A stretch of 64,000 bases of DNA from Pseudomonadota bacterium (lineage in GTDB: Bacteria; Pseudomonadota; Gammaproteobacteria; UBA9214). The notes under the pieces are model-generated. The model had not been told where the DNA came from. It did no database searches and saw only the letters and a list, made by a program, of their open reading frames with translations. The stretch is from contig JAWLAI010000003.1 in assembly GCA_041395565.1 (NCBI GenBank), positions 434,001-498,000 of the forward strand. The letters run 5' to 3'. The position numbers were made by a program, and so were the translations under genes. The stretch's first letter is position 1, and each line of letters opens with the position of its first letter. This document shows, one piece after another, positions 53,280 to 64,000 of the stretch.

Positions 53280-55340
53280 GTGAATAATCTCGGCGTGATC
53301 AGCTATGGCAGCGGGGCGGTGCTGTTTCTGGTGCTGACCCTGGTGCTACTTACCGGGCAACAGGGCAGGTCGCACAAGAACGCCTTCAAGTTTGCCGCGG
53401 TCGCCACCACGGTCTGGCTGGGATTCACCGCCCTGGCCATACAGCAGCAGGCGGCATTCGTTTCCTACCTGGTCGAGCCCGTGCGCAGTTTCTCGCTGCT
53501 GTTGTTCCTCGGGCATATCCTGATGTCATCCGTCACCGATACCAGGCTCGCGCACCGGCGCTTCCGTAACATGACCGCGCTGGCTGCAGGCTACACCTTG
53601 CTGGTGCTCGGTATCGTGCTGTACCGCCTGTTCGCCTGGCCGGTCCCAACCAGTCTGCTGGGCTTCGACATACTCTACGCCTGCCTGCTGCTCATGGCTG
53701 TCGGCGGTCTCGTGCTGGTCGAGCAGATCATGCGCAATGCCCATGTGGAATCGCGCCGCGCTGTAAAGTATCTCTGCATCGGCCTGGGTCTCATTTTCAT
53801 CTTCGATTTCTACCTGTATTCCACCGCGCTGATGTTCCAGGGCCTGGATCTCGCGGTCTGGGAGGTGCGCGGCTTCGTCAACGGCATGGCCGTGCCGGTG
53901 CTCGCGGTCGCCATCGCGCGCGATCCGCGGCTGTCGCTCGATATCTTCGTTTCGCGCCGCATGGTCTTTCACACCACGGCGCTGCTGGCCACGGGTATCT
54001 ACCTGCTGGCGATGGGCGGTGGCGGCTACTATATCCGCAACCACGGCGGGGAGTGGGGGACGGTATTACAGATACTGTTCCTGTCGGGCGCCGGGCTCAT
54101 TCTGCTGGTGCTGGTCTTCTCGGGGCGGGTGCGGGCCAGCATGCGGGTGCTGATCAACAAGCACTTCTTCCATTACAAGTACGATTACCGCGATGAATGG
54201 TTGCGCTTCATCCGGACCCTGTCATCGGGCCAGCCGGACGACCGGTTGCGGGAGCGCGCCATCCACTCGATCGCCGAGATCATCGAAAGCCCGGGCGGCG
54301 TGCTCTGGATGCGCCAGATGAACCGTTTCGAACCGGTGGCGAACTGGCAGATGAAGGTTTCCTCCGGCGATACGGTCGATGCCGATCATCCTCTGATCAA
54401 GTTCATGCTGGCGCGTGAGTGGCTCATCGACATCGACGAATTCGAACGCGATCCGGAACTGTATGCCGGGCTGGCCCTGCCCGGATGGCTGCAGTCGATG
54501 CCGGGCGCCTGGCTGGTCGTGCCGCTGATCGTGCATGACAGGATGCTCGGCTTCATCGTGCTGGCGCGCTCGCCCGCCCAGCATCACTTCAACTGGGAGG
54601 ACTCCGATCTGGTCAAGACGGCCGGCCGCCAGGTCGCCGTGCACCTCGCCCAGCTCGAGGCGTCCCAGGCCCTGGCCGAGGCCAAGCAATTCGAGGCCTG
54701 CAACCGGCTGACCTCCTACGTCATGCATGATCTGAAGAACCTGATCGCCCAGCTCTCGCTGGTGGTTACCAATGCCGCCAAGCACAAGGGCAATCCCCTG
54801 TTCATGGAGGACGCCATCACCACGGTGAACAACTCGGTGCAGAAGATGAACCGCCTGCTGGAACATTTACGCAGCGACGCGATCCAGGCCCAGGAATCCG
54901 CTCTGGTCGAGGTCTGCGCCCTGCTGGGCGAGGTCGTGAAGACCATGTCCGCAAACCGCCCTGTCCCCAGCCTCGATTGCCAGGCCACCGGCATCCATAT
55001 CATTGCCAACCAGGATCGTTGCGCGGCTATCATCGGACACCTCATCAGAAATGCCCAGGATGCGACCCCGGAAGACGGACAGGTCATCGTGCGGTTGTTC
55101 AAACGCGCCGATCGCGCCATCATAGAGGTGCAGGATACGGGAACCGGGATGGACGAAAGCTTCATCAAGGAACGTCTGTTCCGTCCCTTCGAGAGTACGA
55201 AGGGAAAGGCCGGGATGGGGATAGGCGTCTACGAGGCGCGCGACTACATCCACAAGATGGGGGGGGATCTCGAGGTGCTCAGCCGTGTCGGCGAGGGCTC
55301 CACGTTCAGGATTCGGCTGCCCATTAGCGAAGCTGGCTGA
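53280..55340 (+). CDS. prsK: PrsK-type membrane sensor histidine kinase
   Basis: 686-aa histidine kinase of the exosortase-associated PrsK family. The N-terminal ~280 residues contain about eight hydrophobic helices. A GAF-like middle follows (~300-460; GVLWMRQMNRFEPVANW), then the kinase core with the phosphoacceptor His483 in SYVMHDLKNLIAQLSLVVTN. The ATPase domain has the N box LIRNAQDATPEDG, the G1 box VQDTGTGMDESFI and the G2 region GKAGMGIGVYEARDYIHKMG. It begins at GTG 53280; no better start is available and its ribosome-binding site is weak. Its cognate regulator gene lies 41 bp downstream. Confidence 0.93.
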   Translation: MNNLGVISYGSGAVLFLVLTLVLLTGQQGRSHKNAFKFAAVATTVWLGFTALAIQQQAAFVSYLVEPVRSFSLLLFLGHILMSSVTDTRLAHRRFRNMTALAAGYTLLVLGIVLYRLFAWPVPTSLLGFDILYACLLLMAVGGLVLVEQIMRNAHVESRRAVKYLCIGLGLIFIFDFYLYSTALMFQGLDLAVWEVRGFVNGMAVPVLAVAIARDPRLSLDIFVSRRMVFHTTALLATGIYLLAMGGGGYYIRNHGGEWGTVLQILFLSGAGLILLVLVFSGRVRASMRVLINKHFFHYKYDYRDEWLRFIRTLSSGQPDDRLRERAIHSIAEIIESPGGVLWMRQMNRFEPVANWQMKVSSGDTVDADHPLIKFMLAREWLIDIDEFERDPELYAGLALPGWLQSMPGAWLVVPLIVHDRMLGFIVLARSPAQHHFNWEDSDLVKTAGRQVAVHLAQLEASQALAEAKQFEACNRLTSYVMHDLKNLIAQLSLVVTNAAKHKGNPLFMEDAITTVNNSVQKMNRLLEHLRSDAIQAQESALVEVCALLGEVVKTMSANRPVPSLDCQATGIHIIANQDRCAAIIGHLIRNAQDATPEDGQVIVRLFKRADRAIIEVQDTGTGMDESFIKERLFRPFESTKGKAGMGIGVYEARDYIHKMGGDLEVLSRVGEGSTFRIRLPISEAG

Positions 55341-55381
55341 AATATCGTAAAGTGGTGTGATTACAAGACGATATATCCACG

Positions 55382-56743
55382 ATGGACGCACCTGCCCGAA
55401 AACTGCTGGTAATCGAGGACGATCCGGGGCTGCAGACGCAGCTGCGCTGGTGTTTCGAGAATTTTGACGTGGTCATCGCCGGAGACCGCGACAGCGCGCT
55501 CACGGCGTTGCAGCAGCACCAGCCCCCGGTCATCACGCTCGACCTCGGTCTGCCGCCGGATGCGGAGGGCACCGCCGAGGGATTTGCCCTGCTCGGCGAC
55601 ATCCTGCTCAAGGCGCCGCATTCCAAGATCATCGTGGTGACGGGCAACAATGATCGTGAACACGCCACCCGTTCGGTGGCGATGGGTGCGTACGACTTCT
55701 TCTATAAGCCCATCGATGCTGACATGCTGGAGTTGATCGTCAACCGTGCCTACCGGGTCTTCGAGCTCGAGGAGGAGAACCGCCGCCTGAGTACCCGGCA
55801 CGCCGAATCGCCGCTGGAAGGCGTGATCACGGGCAGCGACAGCATGCTGCAGGCCTGCCGCACCGTCGAGAAGGTCGCACCGACCGATACCACGGTGTTG
55901 ATCCTCGGCGAATCCGGCACCGGCAAGGAACTCCTGGCGCGTTCCCTGCACGGCCTGAGCGCGCGGCACGAGAACCGCTTTGTCGCGATCAACTGCGCTG
56001 CAATCCCCGAAAATCTGCTGGAAAGCGAGTTGTTCGGTTACGAGAAAGGCGCCTTCACCGGCGCCGCCAAGCAGACGCCGGGCAAGATCGAGACGGCATC
56101 CGGCGGTACCCTGTTCCTCGACGAGATCGGCGACATGCCGCCGCCGCTGCAGGCCAAGCTGCTACGCTTCCTGCAGGAGCGCGTGATCGAACGGGTCGGC
56201 GGCCGCAAGGAGATACCGGTCGACGTGCGCGTCATCTGCGCAACGCACAAGGACCTGCACGAGCTGATTCGCGCCAACCAGTTTCGCGAAGACCTGTACT
56301 ACCGGATCAGCGAGGTCACTATCTCCATACCCTCGCTGAAGGACCGCGAGGGGGATGCGCTGCTGCTGGCACGGGTGTTTCTCGAGCGCATCAGCAGGCA
56401 GCAGGGCAAGAAGGGCTACCGGTTCAGCCCCGACGCCATGGCCGCGATCGAGAACTACGGCTGGCCCGGTAATGTCCGGGAGCTGGAGAACCGGGTCAAG
56501 CGCGCTGTGATCATGGCTGAGAACAAGCAGATCACGGCGCAGGATCTGGAACTCGGCGGCGGCTCGCCGGACGAGCTGGCGACATTCAACCTGCGCGAGA
56601 TCCGCGACCGCTGTGATCGCCAGGCGATCGTGCGTGCGCTCAATCACGTCGGCGGCAAGGTCTCGCAGGCGGCTGACCTGCTCGGCATCAGCCGGCCGAC
56701 CATGTACGACCTGCTGCGCAAGTTCAACCTCAAGCCGAAATAA
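55382..56743 (+). CDS. prsR: PrsR-type sigma-54-dependent response regulator
   Basis: 453-aa NtrC-like activator paired with PrsK. The receiver domain (~6-125) has phosphoacceptor Asp54 in TLDLGLPP and the conserved Lys in FFYKPIDAD. The AAA+ domain has Walker [15 protein letters not shown], the sigma-54 contact loop [10 protein letters not shown] (from ~220) and Walker [14 protein letters not shown]. The C-terminal Fis-type helix-turn-helix is [20 protein letters not shown]. The family is known as the PEP-CTERM-box response regulator and would activate genes for exosortase substrates or polysaccharide, probably from sigma-54 promoters. The regulator gene ends the plus-strand run; the next operon is convergent. 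Confidence 0.94.
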   Translation: MDAPARKLLVIEDDPGLQTQLRWCFENFDVVIAGDRDSALTALQQHQPPVITLDLGLPPDAEGTAEGFALLGDILLKAPHSKIIVVTGNNDREHATRSVAMGAYDFFYKPIDADMLELIVNRAYRVFELEEENRRLSTRHAESPLEGVITGSDSMLQACRTVEKVAPTDTTVLILGESGTGKELLARSLHGLSARHENRFVAINCAAIPENLLESELFGYEKGAFTGAAKQTPGKIETASGGTLFLDEIGDMPPPLQAKLLRFLQERVIERVGGRKEIPVDVRVICATHKDLHELIRANQFREDLYYRISEVTISIPSLKDREGDALLLARVFLERISRQQGKKGYRFSPDAMAAIENYGWPGNVRELENRVKRAVIMAENKQITAQDLELGGGSPDELATFNLREIRDRCDRQAIVRALNHVGGKVSQAADLLGISRPTMYDLLRKFNLKPK

Positions 56744-56753
56744 AACCGGTATT

Positions 56754-56983
56754 GCGCCAGGACGTGAAGGCGCCCGGAAATAACCAGTGCCATAGGGTGC
56801 AGCCGCGTAGCGGGTTCCACCGGCGGGATGAATCCACTGCGCCGGCGTAAGAGCCGTTTAGGACCAGGCCGGGAATGACGGAACCGCGTTGCGTTCCGAC
56901 CTACATGTCTGGTGCGTGGCCCTGTGGCACCATTTATTTCCTCTGTGTTCTCTGTGGCGTTGCTTTTCCTTGCGTCCTGGCGC
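56754..56983. repeat. 230-bp intergenic element bounded by 11-bp inverted repeats
   Basis: GCGCCAGGACG at 56754-56764 and its reverse complement CGTCCTGGCGC at 56973-56983 frame the gap between convergent prsR and dsbD. The match continues loosely inward (AGG on both sides). Read on the minus strand, the right end also contains CCACAGAGAACACAGAGG (around 56940-56957), a motif type common in proteobacterial intergenic repeats. No ORF of note lies inside. This may be a MITE-like or REP-like element; it could also hold the terminators of both operons. Confidence 0.45.
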
Positions 56984-56988
56984 GTGAC

Positions 56989-59316
56989 TTATTTGCCGAA
57001 TGTCACCTCCAGGTGCTTGAGAAAAGCATCCGCATCCTTGAAGCCCACCAGTCGCGAGTTGCCGATTTCCTTGCCCGAGTCGTCGAAGAACATGATCGCT
57101 GGCGGTCCGAAGATGCCGAAGTGCTTGTACAGCGCCTTGTCCAGGTCGTCATTGGGAGTGACGTCGGCCTGCAGCAATACCGTGTCAGCCAGTGCGGCCT
57201 GAACCTCCGGGTTACTGAAGGTAAAATGCTCCATCTCCTTGCAGGACACACACCAGTCGGCATAGAAGTCGAGCATCACGGTCTTGCCCTGCGCTGCGGC
57301 CAGCGCGGCGTTGAGGCCGTCGATGCCCTTGATGTGCTGGAACGCCAGGCCTTTCTGCTCTTGTTGCGTGCTTACACCTGCGGCGCCAAAGCCGCCGATA
57401 CCCGCGAGCGGCTGGAACACGTTGCGGTTGCCGGCGGCCAGTCCGATGATGATGGCCAGGCCCCAGGCCAGTAGCAGCAGGCCGAAACCTTTCCACAGCT
57501 TGCGCCAGCCGCTGGCGCCATCGGGCAGCCTGTCTATCGCGCCGGTGTAGATCGAGGACACCACCAGCAGTGCGCCCCAGAGCGCCATGGTCAGTGTCGC
57601 CGGGGCAACGCGCTCCAGCAGCCAGATGGCGAGACCCAGCAACAGCACACCGAATACGGCTTTGACCGTATCCATCCAGGCGCCGGCGCGTGGCAGCAGC
57701 TTGCCTGCCGAGGCGCCGATGAGCAGCAGCGGTGCGCCCATACCCATGCTCAGCGAGAACAGCGCCATGCCGCCGAGCACGGCATCGCCCGTGTCGGCTA
57801 TATAGATGAGCGCACCGATTAGCGGTGCCGTGACGCAGGGCCCTACAATGAGTGCCGACAGGAAACCCATGATGGCGACACCGATGAGGTTGCCGCTCTC
57901 CTGGCTGTTGCTGATCTCCGTGAGCCTGCTCTGGATGGAGTTGGGCATCTGCAGTTCGTAGAAGCCGAACATCGACAGCGAGAGTGCGACGAAGATGAGC
58001 GCGAAGGCACTGATGATCCAGACGTTCTGGAACACCGCCTGGATGTTCTCGCCGGAGAGGCCGACGATCACGCCGACGATGGTATAGGTCAGCGCCATCG
58101 ACAGTACGTACACCAGTGACAGCCCCAGTGCCTTGCGCGTCGTGATGGTCTTGCCCTGGCCGACGATGATGCCGGAAAGGATGGGGATCATGGGGAAAAC
58201 GCAGGGCGTGAATGCCAGCAGCAGGCCGGCAGCGAAGAACGCGGCGATAGTGAACCAGGTGTCACCGCTCTTGAGCGCGCTGGCGATCCGGTCCTGTTCG
58301 CTGATCTGCGGGGACGTGGTTGCAGGCGCTTTTGTTGCCGGTTCCGAACCTTCACTATCATCCGTCGTCACGGCAGCGGCCACTGCGTCCGCGTCGACCG
58401 CGGCTAGCGCAACGGGCAGTTCCTTCTTGATCGGCGGATAGCACACCCCGGCCTCGGCACAGCCCTGATAGCCGATGGCCAGGGTGATGTCGGTGGCCTC
58501 CGGCCGGTCGCGCACGAGCGTCGCTGTGGCGACGATCTCGTGGTGGAAAACCTGCACGTCGCCGAAAAATTCGTCGTGTTTGGTTTCCCCGGCCGGGATG
58601 TCGACGCTGCCCAGTGTCACGCCGTCGCCTGCGGCCAGGGCGATGCTGAGCTTGTCGCGATACAGGTAGTAGCCGTCCGCAATGACCCAGTGCAGGCGCA
58701 CGCGTTCGGGATTTTCCGCGTAGACGTCGATCTGGAAGGCCTGGTCGGGATCGAGAAAATCCTCTTCCCCCGGCAGCAGGCCCAGGCTGCTGCCCAGGGA
58801 ATCCAGCGCGCCCGGGGCCGCTGTCGCGGCCGGCGGGGAGACGCCGGCCAGGGTCAGGGTGGCGGTCTGGGTGTGCGGCGGATAGCACACGCCGATGTCG
58901 GCGCAGCCCTGGGAGACGGCCTGGAGTTGGAATCGCGCCGGCGCGTCGGCCTTGCGCCTGATCGGTATGCTGGCGCTGACCGAGTCGCGGAAGATCGCGA
59001 GCTTGCCGAAGAACTCGTCTTCCTTGATGGTGCCTGCCGGCAGTTCCGGATCGCCGAGTTCGATCCCGGGGGTGTCGGTGCTGAACCGGATGCGGTCGCG
59101 GTATAGGTAATAACCGGGCGCTATCTTCCAGGTCACCCGCGCGCTGTCGCCTTCGAGCGCTGTGCTGATGGCGAAGGCCTGGTCCGGATCGAGCAGATCG
59201 TCGTCGCTGATGCCGGGATTGTCCACGGCGCGGGTCGCCAGGGGGGCGGCGAGCAGCAGCAGGACGATCAGCCAGCGATGCAGCGTTACGGTATTGCCAC
59301 GTTGTCTTGAAGCCAT
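56989..59316 (-). CDS. dsbD: Thiol:disulfide interchange protein DsbD with two tandem DsbD-alpha domains
   Basis: 775-aa inner-membrane reductant conduit, moving electrons from cytosolic thioredoxin to periplasmic partners. A signal peptide is present (WLIVLLLLAAPLATRA). Two DsbD-alpha domains follow, each with a Cys pair spaced as in E. coli: Cys138/Cys144 (GCADIGVCYPP) and Cys286/Cys292 (GCAEAGVCYPP). Known DsbD has one such domain and about 565 aa. The eight-helix DsbD-beta domain carries FTPCVFPM and VGPCVTAPL, and the C-terminal DsbD-gamma thioredoxin domain has WCVSCKE. The ATG 59316 has GGAG upstream and lies inside the end of cutA, so the two genes are coupled (31-bp overlap). Confidence 0.95.
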   Translation of the reverse strand: MASRQRGNTVTLHRWLIVLLLLAAPLATRAVDNPGISDDDLLDPDQAFAISTALEGDSARVTWKIAPGYYLYRDRIRFSTDTPGIELGDPELPAGTIKEDEFFGKLAIFRDSVSASIPIRRKADAPARFQLQAVSQGCADIGVCYPPHTQTATLTLAGVSPPAATAAPGALDSLGSSLGLLPGEEDFLDPDQAFQIDVYAENPERVRLHWVIADGYYLYRDKLSIALAAGDGVTLGSVDIPAGETKHDEFFGDVQVFHHEIVATATLVRDRPEATDITLAIGYQGCAEAGVCYPPIKKELPVALAAVDADAVAAAVTTDDSEGSEPATKAPATTSPQISEQDRIASALKSGDTWFTIAAFFAAGLLLAFTPCVFPMIPILSGIIVGQGKTITTRKALGLSLVYVLSMALTYTIVGVIVGLSGENIQAVFQNVWIISAFALIFVALSLSMFGFYELQMPNSIQSRLTEISNSQESGNLIGVAIMGFLSALIVGPCVTAPLIGALIYIADTGDAVLGGMALFSLSMGMGAPLLLIGASAGKLLPRAGAWMDTVKAVFGVLLLGLAIWLLERVAPATLTMALWGALLVVSSIYTGAIDRLPDGASGWRKLWKGFGLLLLAWGLAIIIGLAAGNRNVFQPLAGIGGFGAAGVSTQQEQKGLAFQHIKGIDGLNAALAAAQGKTVMLDFYADWCVSCKEMEHFTFSNPEVQAALADTVLLQADVTPNDDLDKALYKHFGIFGPPAIMFFDDSGKEIGNSRLVGFKDADAFLKHLEVTFGK

Positions 59317-59618
59317 TGCAGGTACTCCGCCTGTCCGGTCTGGATTGGGACCGAGATGATTTCGGGAAGTTCGTAGGGGTGCAGCGCCCGGATCCGCTCC
59401 TGGAGCCGGGGAAACGCGTCCGGCACTGTCTTGATCAGCAGCAGCGCCTCGGCATCGCGCTGCAGGCCGTCCTGCCAGCGGTACACCGAGACCAGACCGG
59501 GGATGATGTTGACACAGGCCGCCAGCCGCTCCTCCACCAGGATGCCGGCGATGCGGTCGGCATGGTCGGTATCGGGCACGGTACACAGTGCGATGCAGGC
59601 CTGATCTCGCGCTTCCAT
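59286..59618 (-). CDS. cutA: CutA family divalent-cation tolerance protein
   Basis: 110-aa protein of the trimeric CutA1 family, linked in E. coli to divalent-metal tolerance. It has the conserved EERLAACVNIIPGLVSVYRW and ALLLIKTVPDAFPRLQERI, then HPYELPEIISVPI and a terminal YLQWLQDNV. Direct pairing with dsbD is the E. coli order too. The ATG at 59618 is placed by the family start (VPDTDHADRI region at the right distance). A repeat-like GGGGTCAGAGTC sits directly against the start codon, and no good ribosome-binding site is visible, so the 5' end may have been rearranged. A longer frame upstream reads through non-homologous sequence. Confidence 0.93.
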   Translation of the reverse strand: MEARDQACIALCTVPDTDHADRIAGILVEERLAACVNIIPGLVSVYRWQDGLQRDAEALLLIKTVPDAFPRLQERIRALHPYELPEIISVPIQTGQAEYLQWLQDNVAIP

Positions 59619-59641
59619 GGGGTCAGAGTCGTCAGTTTTGC
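59619..59641. repeat. REP-like half-site abutting the cutA start
   Basis: GGGGTCAGAGTCGTCAGTTT (from 59619, continuing TGC) directly upstream of the cutA ATG shares the GGGGTCnGA core with the palindrome at 4542. The element is a single arm here. It lies where the cutA ribosome-binding site would be expected. Confidence 0.35.
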
Positions 59642-59818
59642 TCTTTTCTATATACCTGCCGGCGGCCGTGCCCGCGGTTCGTGGCGCCGGCAGGCGGGAA
59701 CGGCAGGCGACGCTGACACGGTCTCGGCCCATGGCCGCAAGCTGAACATACCGGAGCCTGCCGTGGGCAGGCAAGCCGGCGTGTATCGTCATGCAGCCGA
59801 ATCCGGTATGTTGGGCCC

Positions 59819-60280
59819 ATGCTGCCGCTGCCGTTCGTCTTCCTGCTGTTCCTGGCCGTCCCGCTGGTCGAGATCTGGCTGCTGATCAAGGTCGGCGGCG
59901 TCATCGGCGCGCTGCCCACCGTGGCACTGGTGGTCCTCACGGCCGTGATCGGGGCCGCGCTCGCCCGGGCGCAGGGCCTGGCGACCCTGCAGCGCCTGCA
60001 GGCGGCCCTGGGTCGGGGTGAGACACCGGCCATCGAGCTGCTCGAGGGGGTGTTGCTGCTGGTGGGCGCCCTGCTGTTGCTGACACCCGGCTTCTTTACC
60101 GATGCCCTCGGCTTTGCCTGCCTCGTACCCGCCGTACGCCGTGGGCTCGCGCTGTGGCTGCTGCGCCGCATCACCGTGGTCACGCCGGCGGGCCCGAACC
60201 CGGCACGCGACGGCAGCCACCAGCCGACGACCATCGAGGGCGAATTCCGTCGGGAGGAAAACGAGGATCGCGGCCGCTAG
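59819..60280 (+). CDS. fxsA: FxsA family membrane protein
   Basis: 153-aa inner-membrane protein named for suppression of F-plasmid exclusion of phage T7 in E. coli. Four hydrophobic segments are visible: FVFLLFLAVPLVEIWLLIKV, GALPTVALVVLTAVIGAALA, a long one near residues 75-95 containing LLLVGALLLLTPGFFTDALG (the family hallmark TPGFFTD), and the adjacent ACLVPAVRRGLALWLL. The polar tail ends TTIEGEFRREENED. It immediately precedes groES, the same order as in E. coli. Divergent from cutA across a 200-bp gap. ATG 59819 is the natural start. Confidence 0.92.
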   Translation: MLPLPFVFLLFLAVPLVEIWLLIKVGGVIGALPTVALVVLTAVIGAALARAQGLATLQRLQAALGRGETPAIELLEGVLLLVGALLLLTPGFFTDALGFACLVPAVRRGLALWLLRRITVVTPAGPNPARDGSHQPTTIEGEFRREENEDRGR

Positions 60281-60382
60281 GGCGCATCCGGGGAATCTGC
60301 CGCGATCGGTTTCCGCGGCCGCAGCACAACCGCCGCGTGCCGGCAGGGTGATCGGCGCTGCCCCGCGCGGTGCTGCGAGACC

Positions 60383-60410
60383 TTGACTTCACCCGCTTCG
60401 CCCCTATTAT
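60383..60410 (+). promoter_or_regulatory. groESL promoter (sigma-70 type, overlapping a sigma-32-like pattern)
   Basis: TTGACT (60383-60388), a 16-bp spacer and TATTAT (60405-60410) make a good housekeeping promoter. The same DNA also reads CCTTGACTT ... CCCCTATTA, resembling the RpoH consensus CTTGAA / CCCCAT. The -10 runs directly into the CIRCE operator. Confidence 0.75.
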
Positions 60411-60436
60411 TAGCACTCACTGGAGGCGAGTGCTAA
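60410..60436 (+). promoter_or_regulatory. CIRCE operator (HrcA binding site)
   Basis: TTAGCACTC, a 9-nt spacer and GAGTGCTAA are an exact match to the CIRCE consensus inverted repeat. It overlaps the promoter start region and lies 63 bp before the groES start. HrcA repressor is expected elsewhere in the genome; none is in this window. The site in the 5' end of the message may also affect its stability. Confidence 0.97.
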
Positions 60437-60499
60437 CAAGTATCCGCTCGCCCTACCGGACCATTGAATTCAGGTAATCCTTCAAAAGGAGAAGAGTTG

Positions 60500-60790
60500 A
60501 TGAACATTCGTCCGTTGTACGACCGCGTCCTCGTGAAGCGCATGGAGGAAGAGACAACCTCGGCAGGTGGTATTGTCATCCCGGGATCAGCGGCAGAAAA
60601 GCCGATGCGTGGTGAAATTGTCGCTGCAGGAAAGGGAAAGCGACTTGAGAGTGGGGAGATTGTCCCTCTTGACGTCAAGGTCGGCGACACCGTCCTGTTC
60701 GGTAAGTACTCGGGTACCGAGGTCAAGGAACTCGGTGAGGGCATGCTGGTCATGCGCGAGGAAGACATCATGGGGGTGGTCGAGGCCTGA
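60500..60790 (+). CDS. groES: Co-chaperonin GroES
   Basis: 96-aa lid of the GroEL folding chamber. The opening [18 protein letters not shown] and the mobile loop [17 protein letters not shown] are typical, followed by [15 protein letters not shown] and the closing [11 protein letters not shown]. The ATG at 60500 is set by AAAAGGAG upstream and the family N-terminus; a longer in-frame start at 60464 is not needed. groEL follows 54 bp downstream in one operon under CIRCE control. Confidence 0.98.
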   Translation: MNIRPLYDRVLVKRMEEETTSAGGIVIPGSAAEKPMRGEIVAAGKGKRLESGEIVPLDVKVGDTVLFGKYSGTEVKELGEGMLVMREEDIMGVVEA

Positions 60791-60826
60791 GGCCCCAGAC
60801 CACGCTGCATAAAGTCAACTGATTGA

Positions 60827-64000
<3,174 letters not shown>

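Noticed and set aside
50308..55381. Sigma-54 (-24/-12) promoters expected near PrsR targets
   Set aside because: I read the gaps before prsT, prsK and prsR for GG-N10-GC with the usual flanks and found no convincing match.
18150..56743. PEP-CTERM / VPLPA-CTERM sorting signal on a protein in the locus
   Set aside because: No product in the window ends with the motif, hydrophobic helix and basic tail; the Tyr-Gly-Pro protein ends in a polar sequence.

Overview
This is a GC-rich bacterial chromosome segment, most likely from a gammaproteobacterium of the Chromatiales / sulfur-oxidiser type. That placement is inferred from gene order and protein style, not from a marker gene. The right end carries dsbD-cutA-fxsA-groES-groEL, an order close to the E. 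coli dsbD-cutA ... fxsA-groSL block, followed by coaD, a YfhL-type ferredoxin and a gamma-glutamyltransferase. Genes are dense and often joined by ATGA, GTGA or TTGA overlaps. I saw no rRNA, tRNA, CRISPR array, transposase or prophage gene.

Left part (1-18037), housekeeping and stress. A truncated copper-type P1B ATPase comes first, then a protein-quality-control block: HtrA/DegQ protease, CbpA co-chaperone with its modulator CbpM, a thioredoxin-reductase-like flavoprotein carrying a double thioredoxin-fold N-terminus, and two Hsp20 genes behind a sigma-32-like promoter. Next is a complete, tightly overlapping MoxR / DUF58 / DUF4381 / VWA / VWA-TPR / BatD operon, possibly with a 23-codon leader ORF. 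A NYN-LOTUS protein on the minus strand and a two-gene GMC dehydrogenase complete this part.

Middle part (18150-50307), a large exopolysaccharide locus of exosortase type. It encodes nucleotide-sugar supply (UDP-glucose dehydrogenase, an AlgD-like GDP-mannose dehydrogenase, GDP-mannose 4,6-dehydratase and GDP-fucose synthase). It also encodes assembly functions: a WecA/MraY-type initiator with an unusually long membrane tail, three GT4 glycosyltransferases, a flippase with an extra C-terminal domain, and a Wzy/ligase protein. There is a heavy set of decoration enzymes: a fused ATP sulfurylase/APS kinase and three sulfotransferases, a carbamoyltransferase with SxtJ and DUF5989 partners, an acyltransferase, and two asparagine-synthetase-type amidotransferases. 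A heparinase-like lyase, a secreted glycosidase-like protein and an exosortase-EpsI fusion are embedded in it. The likely product is an acidic, fucose- and uronate-containing polysaccharide that is sulfated, carbamoylated, acylated and perhaps amidated (inference). No Wza/Wzc-type export genes and no PEP-CTERM/VPLPA-type substrate protein lie in this window.

Regulation of the locus (50572-56743). The PrsT TPR lipoprotein, PrsK sensor kinase and PrsR sigma-54 activator, which characteristically accompany exosortase systems, follow directly. Strong inverted repeats lie in front of prsT and between prsT and prsK.

Right part (56989-64000). A DsbD with two tandem N-terminal DsbD-alpha domains, CutA and FxsA precede groESL, which has a textbook CIRCE operator (HrcA control) over a sigma-70/sigma-32-like promoter and a clear intrinsic terminator. 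The best candidates for novelty are the decorated-polysaccharide locus as a whole, its ATP sulfurylase with substituted active-site motifs, the extended WecA-like and flippase proteins, the tandem DsbD-alpha arrangement and the PDO-like/TrxR fusion.
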